From a virus: DNA of 48,281 bases. A program made the translations under genes and the position numbers. Below, one piece after another: positions 16,431-23,439 of the stretch. The notes under the pieces are model-generated. The model did not search any database, had not been told where the DNA came from, and worked only from the letters and a program-made list of their open reading frames with translations. The stretch lies in the IMG/VR virus record IMGVR_UViG_3300031552_000007, positions 1 to 48,281 of that record; one strand, 5' to 3'. Positions within the stretch are counted from its first letter, which is position 1. Each line of letters begins with the position of its first letter.

Positions 16431-17172
16431 TCTGATGCTCCTTATTAACCTTGTCAACCGCCTCGATCAGCCGTGCCCTCTGCCCGGTTGACAAGGCGAA
16501 CTGAATGAACGCCGGGATGTCTTTATCCAGGCAATGAGACTGATACCATGGATGCTGCCGGTAAGTAAAAGAATGGCTGCGACCGATCCTCGGATCCATC
16601 AGGAGCAGTTCACGGAACTCGTCAGAGTCTAGTCCCATACTTTCTGCAATCAGTGAGAACTCATGAAAGAATGTCACCTTTGTCGCGAGAAAGCAGTTTT
16701 CGGCATACTTCACAAGTTCGGCCATGCATGGTTCTGTTTTTGCGATATGAAAAGATCCGTCCTTTATCGTCTTGTACAGCTCTGCAACCTTGTCGGTATG
16801 AGGTCTATATCCTCCCAGAATGACGAAAGAATAATCAACAGCGTTCGCGTGCTGTGTGCCTCCGAAAAACTCAGGAGAAAAAACACAGTTCTTCCCTGTC
16901 TCTTCCATTATTTTTTCTGTGGTCCCTGGGGGAACAGTTGATTTGATTACAAAGATATCAGCCTTGTTTTCCTTGATGGCAGCCTCAACTATTGACGTAT
17001 CACAGGAACCATCAGAGAGGGGATCCGTCGGAACACAGACAAAGGCAATGTCATAATGAATCAGACCAGGCTTGTCGCTGTCATCATGATCTGGGTCGAC
17101 TATTCTTGCATCTCGAAAAAGGATTCTCATGTTTCTCCCGACAACTCCGTAACCGATAATTGCTGTTACCAC
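16417..17172 (-). CDS. Truncated UDP-sugar 6-dehydrogenase-like protein
   Basis: A 251-residue member of the UDP-glucose/GDP-mannose dehydrogenase family, starting at GTG behind AAGGAG. It has the NAD-binding GYGVVG motif at residues 7-12, VPTDP, STVPPGTT, FGGTQH, the central helix motif ELVKYAENCFLATKVTFFHE, and the catalytic Cys in SHCLDKD. Full-length enzymes have about 390-450 residues. The C-terminal sugar-nucleotide-binding domain is missing here. It may act on a different substrate or be a remnant. It makes uronic acids in the full-length family; a link to the glycosyl genes of the late block is inference. Confidence 0.75.
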   Translation of the reverse strand: MVTAIIGYGVVGRNMRILFRDARIVDPDHDDSDKPGLIHYDIAFVCVPTDPLSDGSCDTSIVEAAIKENKADIFVIKSTVPPGTTEKIMEETGKNCVFSPEFFGGTQHANAVDYSFVILGGYRPHTDKVAELYKTIKDGSFHIAKTEPCMAELVKYAENCFLATKVTFFHEFSLIAESMGLDSDEFRELLLMDPRIGRSHSFTYRQHPWYQSHCLDKDIPAFIQFALSTGQRARLIEAVDKVNKEHQNGNA

Positions 17173-17432
17173 TATTTACTCCTTTCGATTGCTTCAGTAA
17201 GATTTTTCATTATGCTGACAACTTTGTCGTCAATAATATTCTGAAAGTTTTTTGAATCGTCACCTTTGATTTCACAATGTTTGAAAGACTCGTCCTGATT
17301 GAAGTGTAGTTGAACAACTGCGTTGTTCCAGTAGACAGTCTGGATTTCTATTGTTATTTTCCCACTCCGGCCGCCTCTGACATGATAAGGGATGCCCATT
17401 GTTTTGAAGATATCACAGAGGTCTTTTATCAT
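17172..17432 (-). CDS. Small hypothetical protein
   Basis: An 86-residue protein. The ATG at 17432 overlaps the stop of the 17429-17584 gene, so I do not use the longer frame that runs back through it. The sequence IQTVYWNNAVVQLHFNQDESFKH is beta-like, with a C-terminal helix. Not recognised. Its stop overlaps the GTG of the dehydrogenase gene. Confidence 0.5.
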   Translation of the reverse strand: MIKDLCDIFKTMGIPYHVRGGRSGKITIEIQTVYWNNAVVQLHFNQDESFKHCEIKGDDSKNFQNIIDDKVVSIMKNLTEAIERSK

Positions 17433-17584
17433 TTCGACCTCAGACGTTTGAAGATTATCAGAAAGGCCAGCTTCACCCTCTGCCAAAAAGGAAAGCTCGT
17501 TATTGCCCGGACGAACTCTTCCCGAAAAATCTCTTTCTGTTTGCGGATCTGCCGGCGCATTTGTTTTATTTTTTTCTGGCTCAT
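17429..17584 (-). CDS. 51-residue very basic protein
   Basis: A short ORF with GAGGAGG before its ATG. It starts MSQKKIKQMRRQIRKQKEIF and is dominated by Arg and Lys, with a hydrophobic second half ending RLRSK. Start and stop both overlap neighbours in ATGA form, strong evidence that it is translated. It could bind RNA or DNA. Function unknown. Confidence 0.6.
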   Translation of the reverse strand: MSQKKIKQMRRQIRKQKEIFREEFVRAITSFPFWQRVKLAFLIIFKRLRSK

Positions 17585-17769
17585 TCCGGCCTCCTCGGCC
17601 ACGGGCAATCAGGTTCTCCCATGTAATCCTCAAGTCGACATGCCTTTTTTGTAAATAACTGTGCTGGTATTCCAAGCGTAGGAAGAACGTTAAGCATCTT
17701 TTCAAAAAACAGTTTAGCAACGCTCGGTTTCTTCTTATACCATGACCAATACTTCGCTGTCCATTTCAT
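17581..17769 (-). CDS. Small Trp/Lys-rich protein
   Basis: A 62-residue protein starting MKWTAKYWSWYKKKPS with a GGAGA site. It is basic and Trp-rich and ends in EDYMGEPDCPWPRRPE. No family is known to me. It precedes the 51-residue gene with a 4-base overlap. Confidence 0.5.
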   Translation of the reverse strand: MKWTAKYWSWYKKKPSVAKLFFEKMLNVLPTLGIPAQLFTKKACRLEDYMGEPDCPWPRRPE

Positions 17770-17806
17770 ATCTTGTCTCCATCTTGTCTTTCTTCTATTC
17801 TATATC

Positions 17807-18196
17807 TCATCCTTTCACAATCTCCCCGTCTCGCTCCTGCCAGACTTCCGCGATACCACCGGCAGCCTGGACGTTATCGCGCCATTTCTTTTGCTTCTCT
17901 GACAGACGATCGTTCTCTGTTTTGATCTCGACTGAAGTAAAGACAGCAAGCCTCTTTCCGACCATATCAGGCGTGACCTCAACCGTCGACCACCCGACCA
18001 TATCTCCTGATCCCGGGAACAATCCGTATTTGATAGGGACGCCTCCCAGAACAACACGCTGTCCCTTTCTTATATGAATTCTCCCGTCTGCCTTGGCAAT
18101 AAACTGTTCACCACCGACAACGGCCCGGCCATTATCATTCCTGAAAACGAACGGATACTCAGACAGAACGGCGTCTGCGATTTCTTTTTCTGTCAC
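17807..18196 (-). CDS. VRR-NUC domain nuclease
   Basis: A 129-residue protein starting at GTG behind GGAG. It fits the VRR-NUC fold: GLFPGSGDMVG, then VEIKTENDRLSEKQKKW and a C-terminal AAGGIAEVW. The Asp in GSGD, the Glu-x-Lys and the Gln in SEKQ are the likely metal-binding residues. Phage members of this family often act alone on branched or replicating DNA, in place of a RuvC-type resolvase. Genome context with helicase and recombination genes agrees. Confidence 0.8.
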   Translation of the reverse strand: MTEKEIADAVLSEYPFVFRNDNGRAVVGGEQFIAKADGRIHIRKGQRVVLGGVPIKYGLFPGSGDMVGWSTVEVTPDMVGKRLAVFTSVEIKTENDRLSEKQKKWRDNVQAAGGIAEVWQERDGEIVKG

Positions 18197-18368
18197 GTGC
18201 GTACTCCATTATCTGATTCCACTCTTCGGAAGAAAGCCGGTATCCTTTCGGGGTGACCTGGAACTTCGCCCCGGTTTCATTCTGGAAATACCAAAAAAAA
18301 TTATTTCCAGTCTTTTCAGATATCCCGGATTCCCGCGACCAGGCTTTTATGGATTTTTTTTCGGGCAT
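18159..18368 (-). CDS. Small putative DNA-binding protein
   Basis: A 69-residue basic protein with a GGAGGAA site. The first half (KAWSRESGISEKTGNNFFWYF) resembles a short helix-turn-helix segment, and it ends KRNRRRRSV. It overlaps the nuclease gene by 38 bases. A DNA-binding role is plausible but not proved. Confidence 0.45.
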   Translation of the reverse strand: MPEKKSIKAWSRESGISEKTGNNFFWYFQNETGAKFQVTPKGYRLSSEEWNQIMEYARDRKRNRRRRSV

Positions 18369-18719
18369 TTATTCCTCCATGAATGTTGACATCTTCCTGA
18401 ATGATTCTTTGAATTCAGAAAATGTTTTTTTCATTGATAAGATTTCATTTCCAAGTCGGTCACGTTCATTTTCTGCTTTTTTGCTTACTTCATAGATATC
18501 GTTGACATATTCAGAAACAGCATCAACAACCTGCTTGTATCCATGGGGGCCATCGACAGTAACTGTTCCACCTTTCATCATAGTGCCTGGAAAAAAAATA
18601 TCAATACGAACTTTCCCGATTGTAGATTCGGCTTTTTCCAATTTGTCTTCAAGCTCGAGTGTCCTAGACTTCATCATGTCATATTCTTTTTTTTCAAGAA
18701 TAACTTTTCCTGTAGTCAT
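18369..18719 (-). CDS. Coiled-coil hypothetical protein
   Basis: A 116-residue protein with a heptad-like N-terminus (KSRTLELEDKLEKAESTI), a short beta stretch with GGTVTVDGPHG, and a second coil (SKKAENERDRLGNEI). Two coils around a small domain suggest a dimer. Its start overlaps the 3' end of the small ORF that follows the promoter at 18851. No family recognised. Confidence 0.5.
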   Translation of the reverse strand: MTTGKVILEKKEYDMMKSRTLELEDKLEKAESTIGKVRIDIFFPGTMMKGGTVTVDGPHGYKQVVDAVSEYVNDIYEVSKKAENERDRLGNEILSMKKTFSEFKESFRKMSTFMEE

Positions 18720-18846
18720 AATTCATACCTCCTAATATCCACGCGATAAACTGGTTCTCTTTTTCGGATTGATCATTTCCTACTTCGAGAACCAGCCCGG
18801 CGGCCGTCGCATGATCGTTTTTCTCCGCTTTGGTAATACCCATCAT
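18694..18846 (-). CDS. 50-residue leader-proximal ORF
   Basis: A short ORF that begins 4 bases (ATG at 18846) or 7 bases (18843) after a predicted -10 element, so its mRNA would have almost no leader. The sequence is acidic and ends in MNYDYRKSYS. It overlaps the 18369-18719 gene by 26 bases and carries that gene's AGGAGG site inside its own coding sequence, suggesting coupled translation. Confidence 0.5.
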   Translation of the reverse strand: MMGITKAEKNDHATAAGLVLEVGNDQSEKENQFIAWILGGMNYDYRKSYS

Positions 18847-18850
18847 AATC

Positions 18851-18879
18851 ATTCTAGCACAGGTTCCTTTTTATGTCTA
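18851..18879 (-). promoter_or_regulatory. Early promoter, minus strand (P18.9)
   Basis: On the minus strand: TAGACA, 17 bases with GGAAC and ending in CTGTGC, then TAGAAT. The spacer is nearly the same as in the promoters at 23174 and 32471. It drives the block from the 50-residue ORF through the VRR-NUC gene towards the dehydrogenase. Confidence 0.75.
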
Positions 18880-20260
18880 CTATCGTATCAGGATTATTTT
18901 TCAAAACTTTTGTCCAGATATAAAAAGCCTCTGTATGTTTGATCCCGTTCTCCCTGGCAATCTTCACGGCCTGTTTGAGATTGGCAGCACCGCGGGCAAT
19001 CTGGATGATCAAGTCCTGTCTTTCTCTTCGGTCACGGACATTGACAAGAACACCTTCTTTTTGTTCAGGGATAGTGTTCCTTTCCTGAGAAGCAAACTCA
19101 TGCCCACAATACTGGCAGACCTTAACAGAGACAGGAACAGGGTGAAAGCAGTCCGGACATCTTTTGTATGAGGATTTCCCTTTATCGTCTTTGATGACTC
19201 CGTCCAGGCTCCATTCTCTGTTATCGTCGGGAAGGCCGTGTCTCTCGAAGTTCCCAACATGGTCCAGGATGATGGCTTTCTCTTTCCCGGGATGAGGCCG
19301 GAGAACCCGACCGCAGTACTGCAGGAAAACGATCAAGCTCATTGTCGGCCTGAGTCCAATCAAGGTTGTCACGATAGGAATATCAACACCCTCACTGATG
19401 AGATCGCAGTTCGTCAGGCCGTCGATCGTCCCATCTCCGAGTTCTCGCATTGCCCGGACGATTTCAGCATCATCCATCTTGCTGTGAATGGCCCGGAATC
19501 TGTACCCGGATTCGCAGAATTCCCTGGCAACGTGTTCGGCGTGTTTAATTGAGACACAGGCAACGATGGCAGGCAGATGGTCGGAGTGCTGCCTGTAATG
19601 ATCAACAGCCGATCCGATTATCTGTCTTTTGTCCACACGGGCAAGAACCTCTGATTGAACGTACTCTCCCATTCTCTGATGGACGCCGTCCATACTGACA
19701 GTCACCGGAGCGAGGTAGTCATAATCGGAAAGAAATCCCTGTTCTATAAGCCATGACATTGAAGGCCCGGATATCAGTTTCTGGAATATATCCCCGAGAG
19801 GCTTTCTGTCTGTTCTTCCAGGGGTGGCAGTCACTCCGAGGATTCTGGCCTGCGGATACTGGTCAATGATTTTTCTGAACGTGCTGGCCTGACAATGATG
19901 GCTTTCGTCAAATATAAGGATCTCCGGTTCTGGAACTTTTCCTAATCGCCTGACGAGAGTCTGAACAGAACATACCTGTGTTTTATAACGCAGGGATGGA
20001 AAGCCGGCTTTGATCATACCGTGTTTTATATCGACACTCGACAGCTCATTTGACAGCTGGCGTGTCAGATTTGATCTATGCGCAATAACATAAATCGTTT
20101 TTCCTGATGAATAATGATTGTCAATTATGGTCCGGAGTATCCGGCTCTTTCCCGCGCCAGTCGGTAATTGGTAGCAAATTGACTGTATCCCTGACTGCCA
20201 AACCTGTTCAATCTTTGTGACCGCATCTTCCTGATATTCGCGGAGGCCGAAGAGGTTCAT
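18854..20260 (-). CDS. SF2 DNA helicase with zinc ribbon
   Basis: A 468-residue DEAD/DEAH-type helicase. Motif I is PTGAGKS (residues 33-39), motif II DESHH (118-122), motif III VTATPGR, and the C-terminal domain has a SEGVDIP segment and the motif VI-like QYCGRVLRP. A Cys4 zinc ribbon (CPDC and CQYC) follows near the end. Such helicases remodel DNA during phage replication or recombination. The C-terminus extends to the promoter at 18851. The upstream gene ends next to its start. Confidence 0.85.
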   Translation of the reverse strand: MNLFGLREYQEDAVTKIEQVWQSGIQSICYQLPTGAGKSRILRTIIDNHYSSGKTIYVIAHRSNLTRQLSNELSSVDIKHGMIKAGFPSLRYKTQVCSVQTLVRRLGKVPEPEILIFDESHHCQASTFRKIIDQYPQARILGVTATPGRTDRKPLGDIFQKLISGPSMSWLIEQGFLSDYDYLAPVTVSMDGVHQRMGEYVQSEVLARVDKRQIIGSAVDHYRQHSDHLPAIVACVSIKHAEHVAREFCESGYRFRAIHSKMDDAEIVRAMRELGDGTIDGLTNCDLISEGVDIPIVTTLIGLRPTMSLIVFLQYCGRVLRPHPGKEKAIILDHVGNFERHGLPDDNREWSLDGVIKDDKGKSSYKRCPDCFHPVPVSVKVCQYCGHEFASQERNTIPEQKEGVLVNVRDRRERQDLIIQIARGAANLKQAVKIARENGIKHTEAFYIWTKVLKNNPDTIVDIKRNLC

Positions 20261-20605
20261 TTATTCCTCCGGTATAAAATCGGCGGGAGGCTTGCCGTAT
20301 TGATTGGCTATAATAATATAATAGAGATTAAAGGTAGTGTCTCTATAGGGATAATAATCTGATAGTGTCCAAAACTCATTTCCATATGGGTGCCCGTCTT
20401 TATATTTCCACCACACAGGCCCATCATCCGGCCAATCTTCCCCGGTTATCTCTTTGTATTTTTCAGGGGTGATCCATTTGTCCCAGTCTTTCGGCCTATA
20501 GTTATCCTCATAAAAAGCCATTCTGCTGCGAACCCAACCGGGGCGGTTTTTCATCATCCAGTTGAGGGACCTTTCATTCCCATCTTCGTCATAATGTGTC
20601 ATCAT
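20261..20605 (-). CDS. Trp/Tyr-rich hypothetical protein
   Basis: A 114-residue protein rich in Trp, Tyr, Asp and Pro, with DEDGNERSLNWMMKN near the start and PPADFIPEE at the end. I do not recognise a family. It is adjacent to the helicase gene (no gap) and overlaps its upstream neighbour by 4 bases, so all three are translated in series. Confidence 0.5.
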   Translation of the reverse strand: MMTHYDEDGNERSLNWMMKNRPGWVRSRMAFYEDNYRPKDWDKWITPEKYKEITGEDWPDDGPVWWKYKDGHPYGNEFWTLSDYYPYRDTTFNLYYIIIANQYGKPPADFIPEE

Positions 20606-20823
20606 TCATCCTCCAAAATCTCTTTAATCTCCGGCCACTTAATAGGCCGTTTGACTGATAGAATGGATTTGATTGTTCTAATTGTCCTGTCCCTGAGGTA
20701 TATATCAATATTATACATAGGCTGTTCATTCATGTATAGAACGTGTTCAATCAGGGCCTTTAAAAGTTCCCGACGTTCTACCGGCGTTATTTCGCATACC
20801 TCAAAAAGTTTTTCAAAGTTCAT
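20602..20823 (-). CDS. Small helical hypothetical protein
   Basis: A 73-residue protein; the ATG at 20823 has an AGGGG site (a GTG two codons earlier is possible). It is mostly helical: NFEKLFEVCEITPVERRELL, then an Ile-rich C-terminal half ending EIKEILEDE. The related-looking protein at 21906 also ends in a W/I-rich EVREIYKECL segment, so both may be of one small phage family. Confidence 0.5.
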   Translation of the reverse strand: MNFEKLFEVCEITPVERRELLKALIEHVLYMNEQPMYNIDIYLRDRTIRTIKSILSVKRPIKWPEIKEILEDE

Positions 20824-20870
20824 AGTCACCCCTTAATCATTTTCTGTGTATCACGAACAATTTTCCCATC

Positions 20871-20900
20871 TATACACTCCAAATCTTTATTATTTGTCAA
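20871..20900 (-). promoter_or_regulatory. Possible promoter, minus strand (P20.9)
   Basis: On the minus strand: TTGACA, 18 bases, TGTATA. It overlaps the stop codon of the radical SAM gene and could drive the 20602 gene and the helicase. The spacer lacks the GTGC end, so it is not a member of the main family. Confidence 0.4.
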
Positions 20901-21763
20901 GGAACATTTTTATACTTTTCCCATGAGACAGATTTAAAAACCGCCTTATGATTTACCCATCTCGCCAGCCTTTTAAGATCTGGATTTATATAATTATTTT
21001 TGAAATCAATATAGGGCTGTGCAAACGGATCGAGATTGAGACTCCGTAAGAACTCAATTCTATCAATAGATTCATCCTCTTCTTTGAGAAGAGTATAAAC
21101 AAAAAAGCGCTTCGGTTTTGTTCCATGTTTTCTTAATAATCTGGTTGCTTTTCTTATCGGTTCTTTTTGTCCTTGATTATCACAGGCCATCCGTAACGGT
21201 TTCAACCATTTTACACATGATAATAATTTCGCTGTTTCATCATCTATAAGCCTGCAATCAAGGCCCTGGTTAAAATCAACCCTTATTTTTTTATCAATTA
21301 TTTTCTCAATTTCTTTTCTTCCGTGTTCTGAAGCAAGAATATTATTATCCAATAACACGGCAGTTTTTTTATCAGAAATAAATTCCTCAATTTCTGCATG
21401 GGGTTTTATATCACCCTCTTTCTGCGGAACAATGCACCAAGAACATTTATTCGGACAACCCCTTGTTAAAAACCCATAAGCATGTTCACAATTATATAAA
21501 TCATAATCCGGACAAACATGTTCAATTTCTTCAGGAAGTTTATGCATGTTATATCCAGTTCCACCTTTAATTTCCTTGTCAAATGAAGAAAGTGAAAATT
21601 GATCATCTGTAAATGTGAAAACCTTACTTTTATATTGTGTGTCAAAGTGGCCAATTCCGCAGAGGTTAACGGTATCATTTTTTTCCTTGTGATATGCTGA
21701 TAGTTTCATAAGTGCGAGGTTGGGAAAGTTGTGTCCATCTACATCGTACAGGTTAATATTCAT
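20897..21763 (-). CDS. Radical SAM protein
   Basis: A 288-residue radical SAM enzyme. The cluster motif is RGCPNKCSWC (C-x3-C-x2-C). A short N-terminal domain with GHFDTQYKS precedes it, and the barrel follows (AVLLDNNILAS, FNQGLDCRLID, LRMACDNQGQ). Such enzymes form a 5'-deoxyadenosyl radical for difficult chemistry. Partner and substrate cannot be told here. The gene stands alone among small genes, is more AT-rich than its neighbours and may be acquired. A role in modifying DNA or RNA, or a host target, is open. Confidence 0.8.
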   Translation of the reverse strand: MNINLYDVDGHNFPNLALMKLSAYHKEKNDTVNLCGIGHFDTQYKSKVFTFTDDQFSLSSFDKEIKGGTGYNMHKLPEEIEHVCPDYDLYNCEHAYGFLTRGCPNKCSWCIVPQKEGDIKPHAEIEEFISDKKTAVLLDNNILASEHGRKEIEKIIDKKIRVDFNQGLDCRLIDDETAKLLSCVKWLKPLRMACDNQGQKEPIRKATRLLRKHGTKPKRFFVYTLLKEEDESIDRIEFLRSLNLDPFAQPYIDFKNNYINPDLKRLARWVNHKAVFKSVSWEKYKNVP

Positions 21764-21766
21764 ATT

Positions 21767-21856
21767 TTAAAAAATAATATAGTTAAACCCAAAAGAAACA
21801 ACCCCAACAAGAAAAAGAAAAAATAACACAACAAATCCGATTATATTGTCTAACAT
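21767..21856 (-). CDS. 29-residue membrane peptide
   Basis: A very short ORF with a perfect GGAGG site 8 bases before ATG 21856. The peptide is a single hydrophobic helix (IIGFVVLFFLFLVGVVSFGF). It lies between the 21906 gene and the radical SAM gene, 3 bases from the latter's ATG, so translation of the two may be linked. Confidence 0.5.
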   Translation of the reverse strand: MLDNIIGFVVLFFLFLVGVVSFGFNYIIF

Positions 21857-21905
21857 AAGATCCTCCAAATAATGCCAGCTCATTCATTCTCAATCCTTTC
21901 AATTT

Positions 21906-22199
21906 TCATCCCAAACACTCCTTATAGATTTCCCTGACCTCAGACCACAGGAGGCCGGAAGCGGATTTGATGATTTTAATAATGGCATCCTGCCGTAAGC
22001 AAAAAATTAAATAATCTACGGAATTAAGCTCATCTGCATATTTTGATAAATGCTTCTCTAGAAATAGCCACTCCTCAACCAAAGCCAGAAACATTTCGCC
22101 ATAATAGATATCTCGTGCTTCATAAATATCCTCTCCGGAAACCGGGAACGGTTTCATGTTAACCCGTTCAAAAAAATTAGCTTTCTGCTCTTGTGTCAT
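21906..22199 (-). CDS. Small helical hypothetical protein
   Basis: A 97-residue protein that I start at ATG 22199, which overlaps the stop of the Lar-like gene (ATGA) and has a GGAGAG site. It is helical, with a Trp/Leu-rich middle (LALVEEWLFLEKHL), and ends LLWSEVREIYKECLG. No family recognised. Confidence 0.5.
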   Translation of the reverse strand: MTQEQKANFFERVNMKPFPVSGEDIYEARDIYYGEMFLALVEEWLFLEKHLSKYADELNSVDYLIFCLRQDAIIKIIKSASGLLWSEVREIYKECLG

Positions 22200-22390
22200 T
22201 CTTTCTCTCCTGCTCTGGTGTTCCATTCCTTCCTTGATTGTCTATGCCCTTTCTTTGTTTCCGGATATAATGCTGTTCGATATCCGCAATGCAGACACTT
22301 TTTTCCTTGTACAAAAAGATTCCCAATGGTAAAAACTAAAAACTTAATTTCATATTTTCCGCATATCTTGCACGGCTTCAGCTCTTTCAT
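22196..22390 (-). CDS. Lar-like restriction-alleviation protein
   Basis: A 64-residue protein with the family pattern LKPC-x2-CG near the start, C-x2-CG in the middle and WNTR near the end. The four Cys form a zinc ribbon. Lar-family proteins of lambdoid phages and prophages modulate host type I restriction. The preceding stretch carries a ribosome site that is part of a duplicated 20-bp segment. Fit to the pattern is good but the family is short and divergent. Confidence 0.7.
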   Translation of the reverse strand: MKELKPCKICGKYEIKFLVFTIGNLFVQGKKCLHCGYRTALYPETKKGHRQSRKEWNTRAGEKE

Positions 22391-22710
22391 TTCTCTCCCT
22401 CTCGGTGTTGTATAGCATCTCTAAAACTTGAATATTTATCTTCTGGGATCTCCTCTTGAAACGGTTTTACAAGATCATTATCTATTACCGATTCTTTCTC
22501 TCCCTCTCGGTGTTCTGTCATTGCCTTAAAACAATCCTCTGAAGCCAGATTGTAACCATATCGCAACAGCGCCCCGGCAACCTTCGCCCTGACTTTTTCA
22601 TCCGGTATTAATTCGGGAATATCATCAATTCTCCCGGTGAATATATCTTCAGGATATTGATTTTCCGGCCACCAATCGGGAAACGCCGGCCCGCCTGTTT
22701 CTTTACTCAT
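22387..22710 (-). CDS. Small protein with GGPAFP motif
   Basis: A 107-residue protein. The start MSKETGGPAFPDWW carries the GGPAFP signature common in small phage proteins of unknown function. The C-terminus contains two copies of HREGEK (near residues 67-72 and at the end), caused by the 20-bp direct repeat at 22390 and 22495. The 35 residues between look like an addition to a protein that once stopped at the first copy. Confidence 0.55.
   Translation of the reverse strand: MSKETGGPAFPDWWPENQYPEDIFTGRIDDIPELIPDEKVRAKVAGALLRYGYNLASEDCFKAMTEHREGEKESVIDNDLVKPFQEEIPEDKYSSFRDAIQHREGEK
22390..22409 (-). repeat. 20-bp direct repeat with ribosome-site-like end, copy A
   Basis: Identical to 22495-22514. 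On the minus strand it encodes the C-terminal HREGEK and contains the GGGAGAGAAA stretch that serves as ribosome site for the Lar-like gene. Confidence 0.85.
22495..22514 (-). repeat. 20-bp direct repeat with ribosome-site-like end, copy B
   Basis: Second copy, 105 bp (35 codons) upstream on the minus strand, in the same frame. It probably marks the old end of the gene and the former ribosome site of a gene that has since moved or been lost. Confidence 0.85.
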
Positions 22711-23156
22711 TTCATTATCTCCTCAATCTTCCTGATCTGCTCCGGTATCAGGTCTACCGGCTCGCCGTCTTTGATTAGGGTGTATGTATGGTCCCCTGTT
22801 AGTTTGTAATTGCCAAACAACAGACATTTGCAGCCACGTTCAAATCGTTCTAGGTCGTCAATAGCAAGACATGTCCCGTCTTTTCCTATTGCAATTATTT
22901 TACGATATCTTATATCGTCTTCATGATTCCAAACCCTCGCCCGCTTCCCATAATGCCGGAAGACGGAGGGGATGAGGAATTCAATTTTCCCCTCTTCACA
23001 ATAAATTACATTTATTGGATTTGTTCTCAATAAAATACGATGGGAATAAACATTAAACTGTGTTTCCCTTATCCCGTCATATATGCCATAAACAACCTGA
23101 CCATTGCCAAGCAAACCACTCACCGGCTCACCTATCCTGTCTTTGTAATCTTCCAT
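22707..23156 (-). CDS. Hypothetical protein, first gene after the 23.2-kb promoter
   Basis: A 149-residue protein (150 if started at 23159) behind AAGGAGG. It is beta-rich at both ends (QVVYGIYDGIRETQFNVYSHRI; NYKLTGDHTYTLIKDGEPVDL). Its position directly after a near-perfect promoter suggests strong early expression. No family recognised. Confidence 0.5.
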   Translation of the reverse strand: MEDYKDRIGEPVSGLLGNGQVVYGIYDGIRETQFNVYSHRILLRTNPINVIYCEEGKIEFLIPSVFRHYGKRARVWNHEDDIRYRKIIAIGKDGTCLAIDDLERFERGCKCLLFGNYKLTGDHTYTLIKDGEPVDLIPEQIRKIEEIMK

Positions 23157-23173
23157 CATATCCTCCTTTCTTT

Positions 23174-23202
23174 ATTATAGCACGTGTTCCTTTCCGTGTC
23201 TA
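23174..23202 (-). promoter_or_regulatory. Early promoter, minus strand (P23.2)
   Basis: On the minus strand: TAGACA, 17 bases (with GGAAC and ending ACGTGC), TATAAT. It is the best member of the family on this strand. It drives the 22707-21906 genes and perhaps the radical SAM gene. Confidence 0.8.
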
Positions 23203-23439
23203 CCACAAACTCTTGTTTTCTTCGTTTAACCTGGAGATTATTTCGGTGATCCAGGAGGGTTTATGTATATGCTCTAATGGCCATGTGATATAATCAGTCC
23301 TGTCTAGTCTATTCCCGAAATCAATGGAAAAGTGATATTCGTTTAGTATAGACAGATAACACTTTTCACAGAATCCACTTAATAGCAGCTTTGATCTTTT
23401 CCCGCATTGCCGGCATCTGTTAAAAAGGTATTTCATCAT
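23200..23439 (-). CDS. Small zinc-ribbon protein
   Basis: A 79-residue protein starting at ATG 23439 (the ATG at 23448 has poor spacing). Cys pairs in RCRQCGK and FCEKCYL form a likely zinc ribbon. The rest is aromatic and charged (WPLEHIHKPSW). Its start overlaps the end of the primase-helicase gene by 20 bases. Function unknown. Confidence 0.5.
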   Translation of the reverse strand: MMKYLFNRCRQCGKRSKLLLSGFCEKCYLSILNEYHFSIDFGNRLDRTDYITWPLEHIHKPSWITEIISRLNEENKSLW

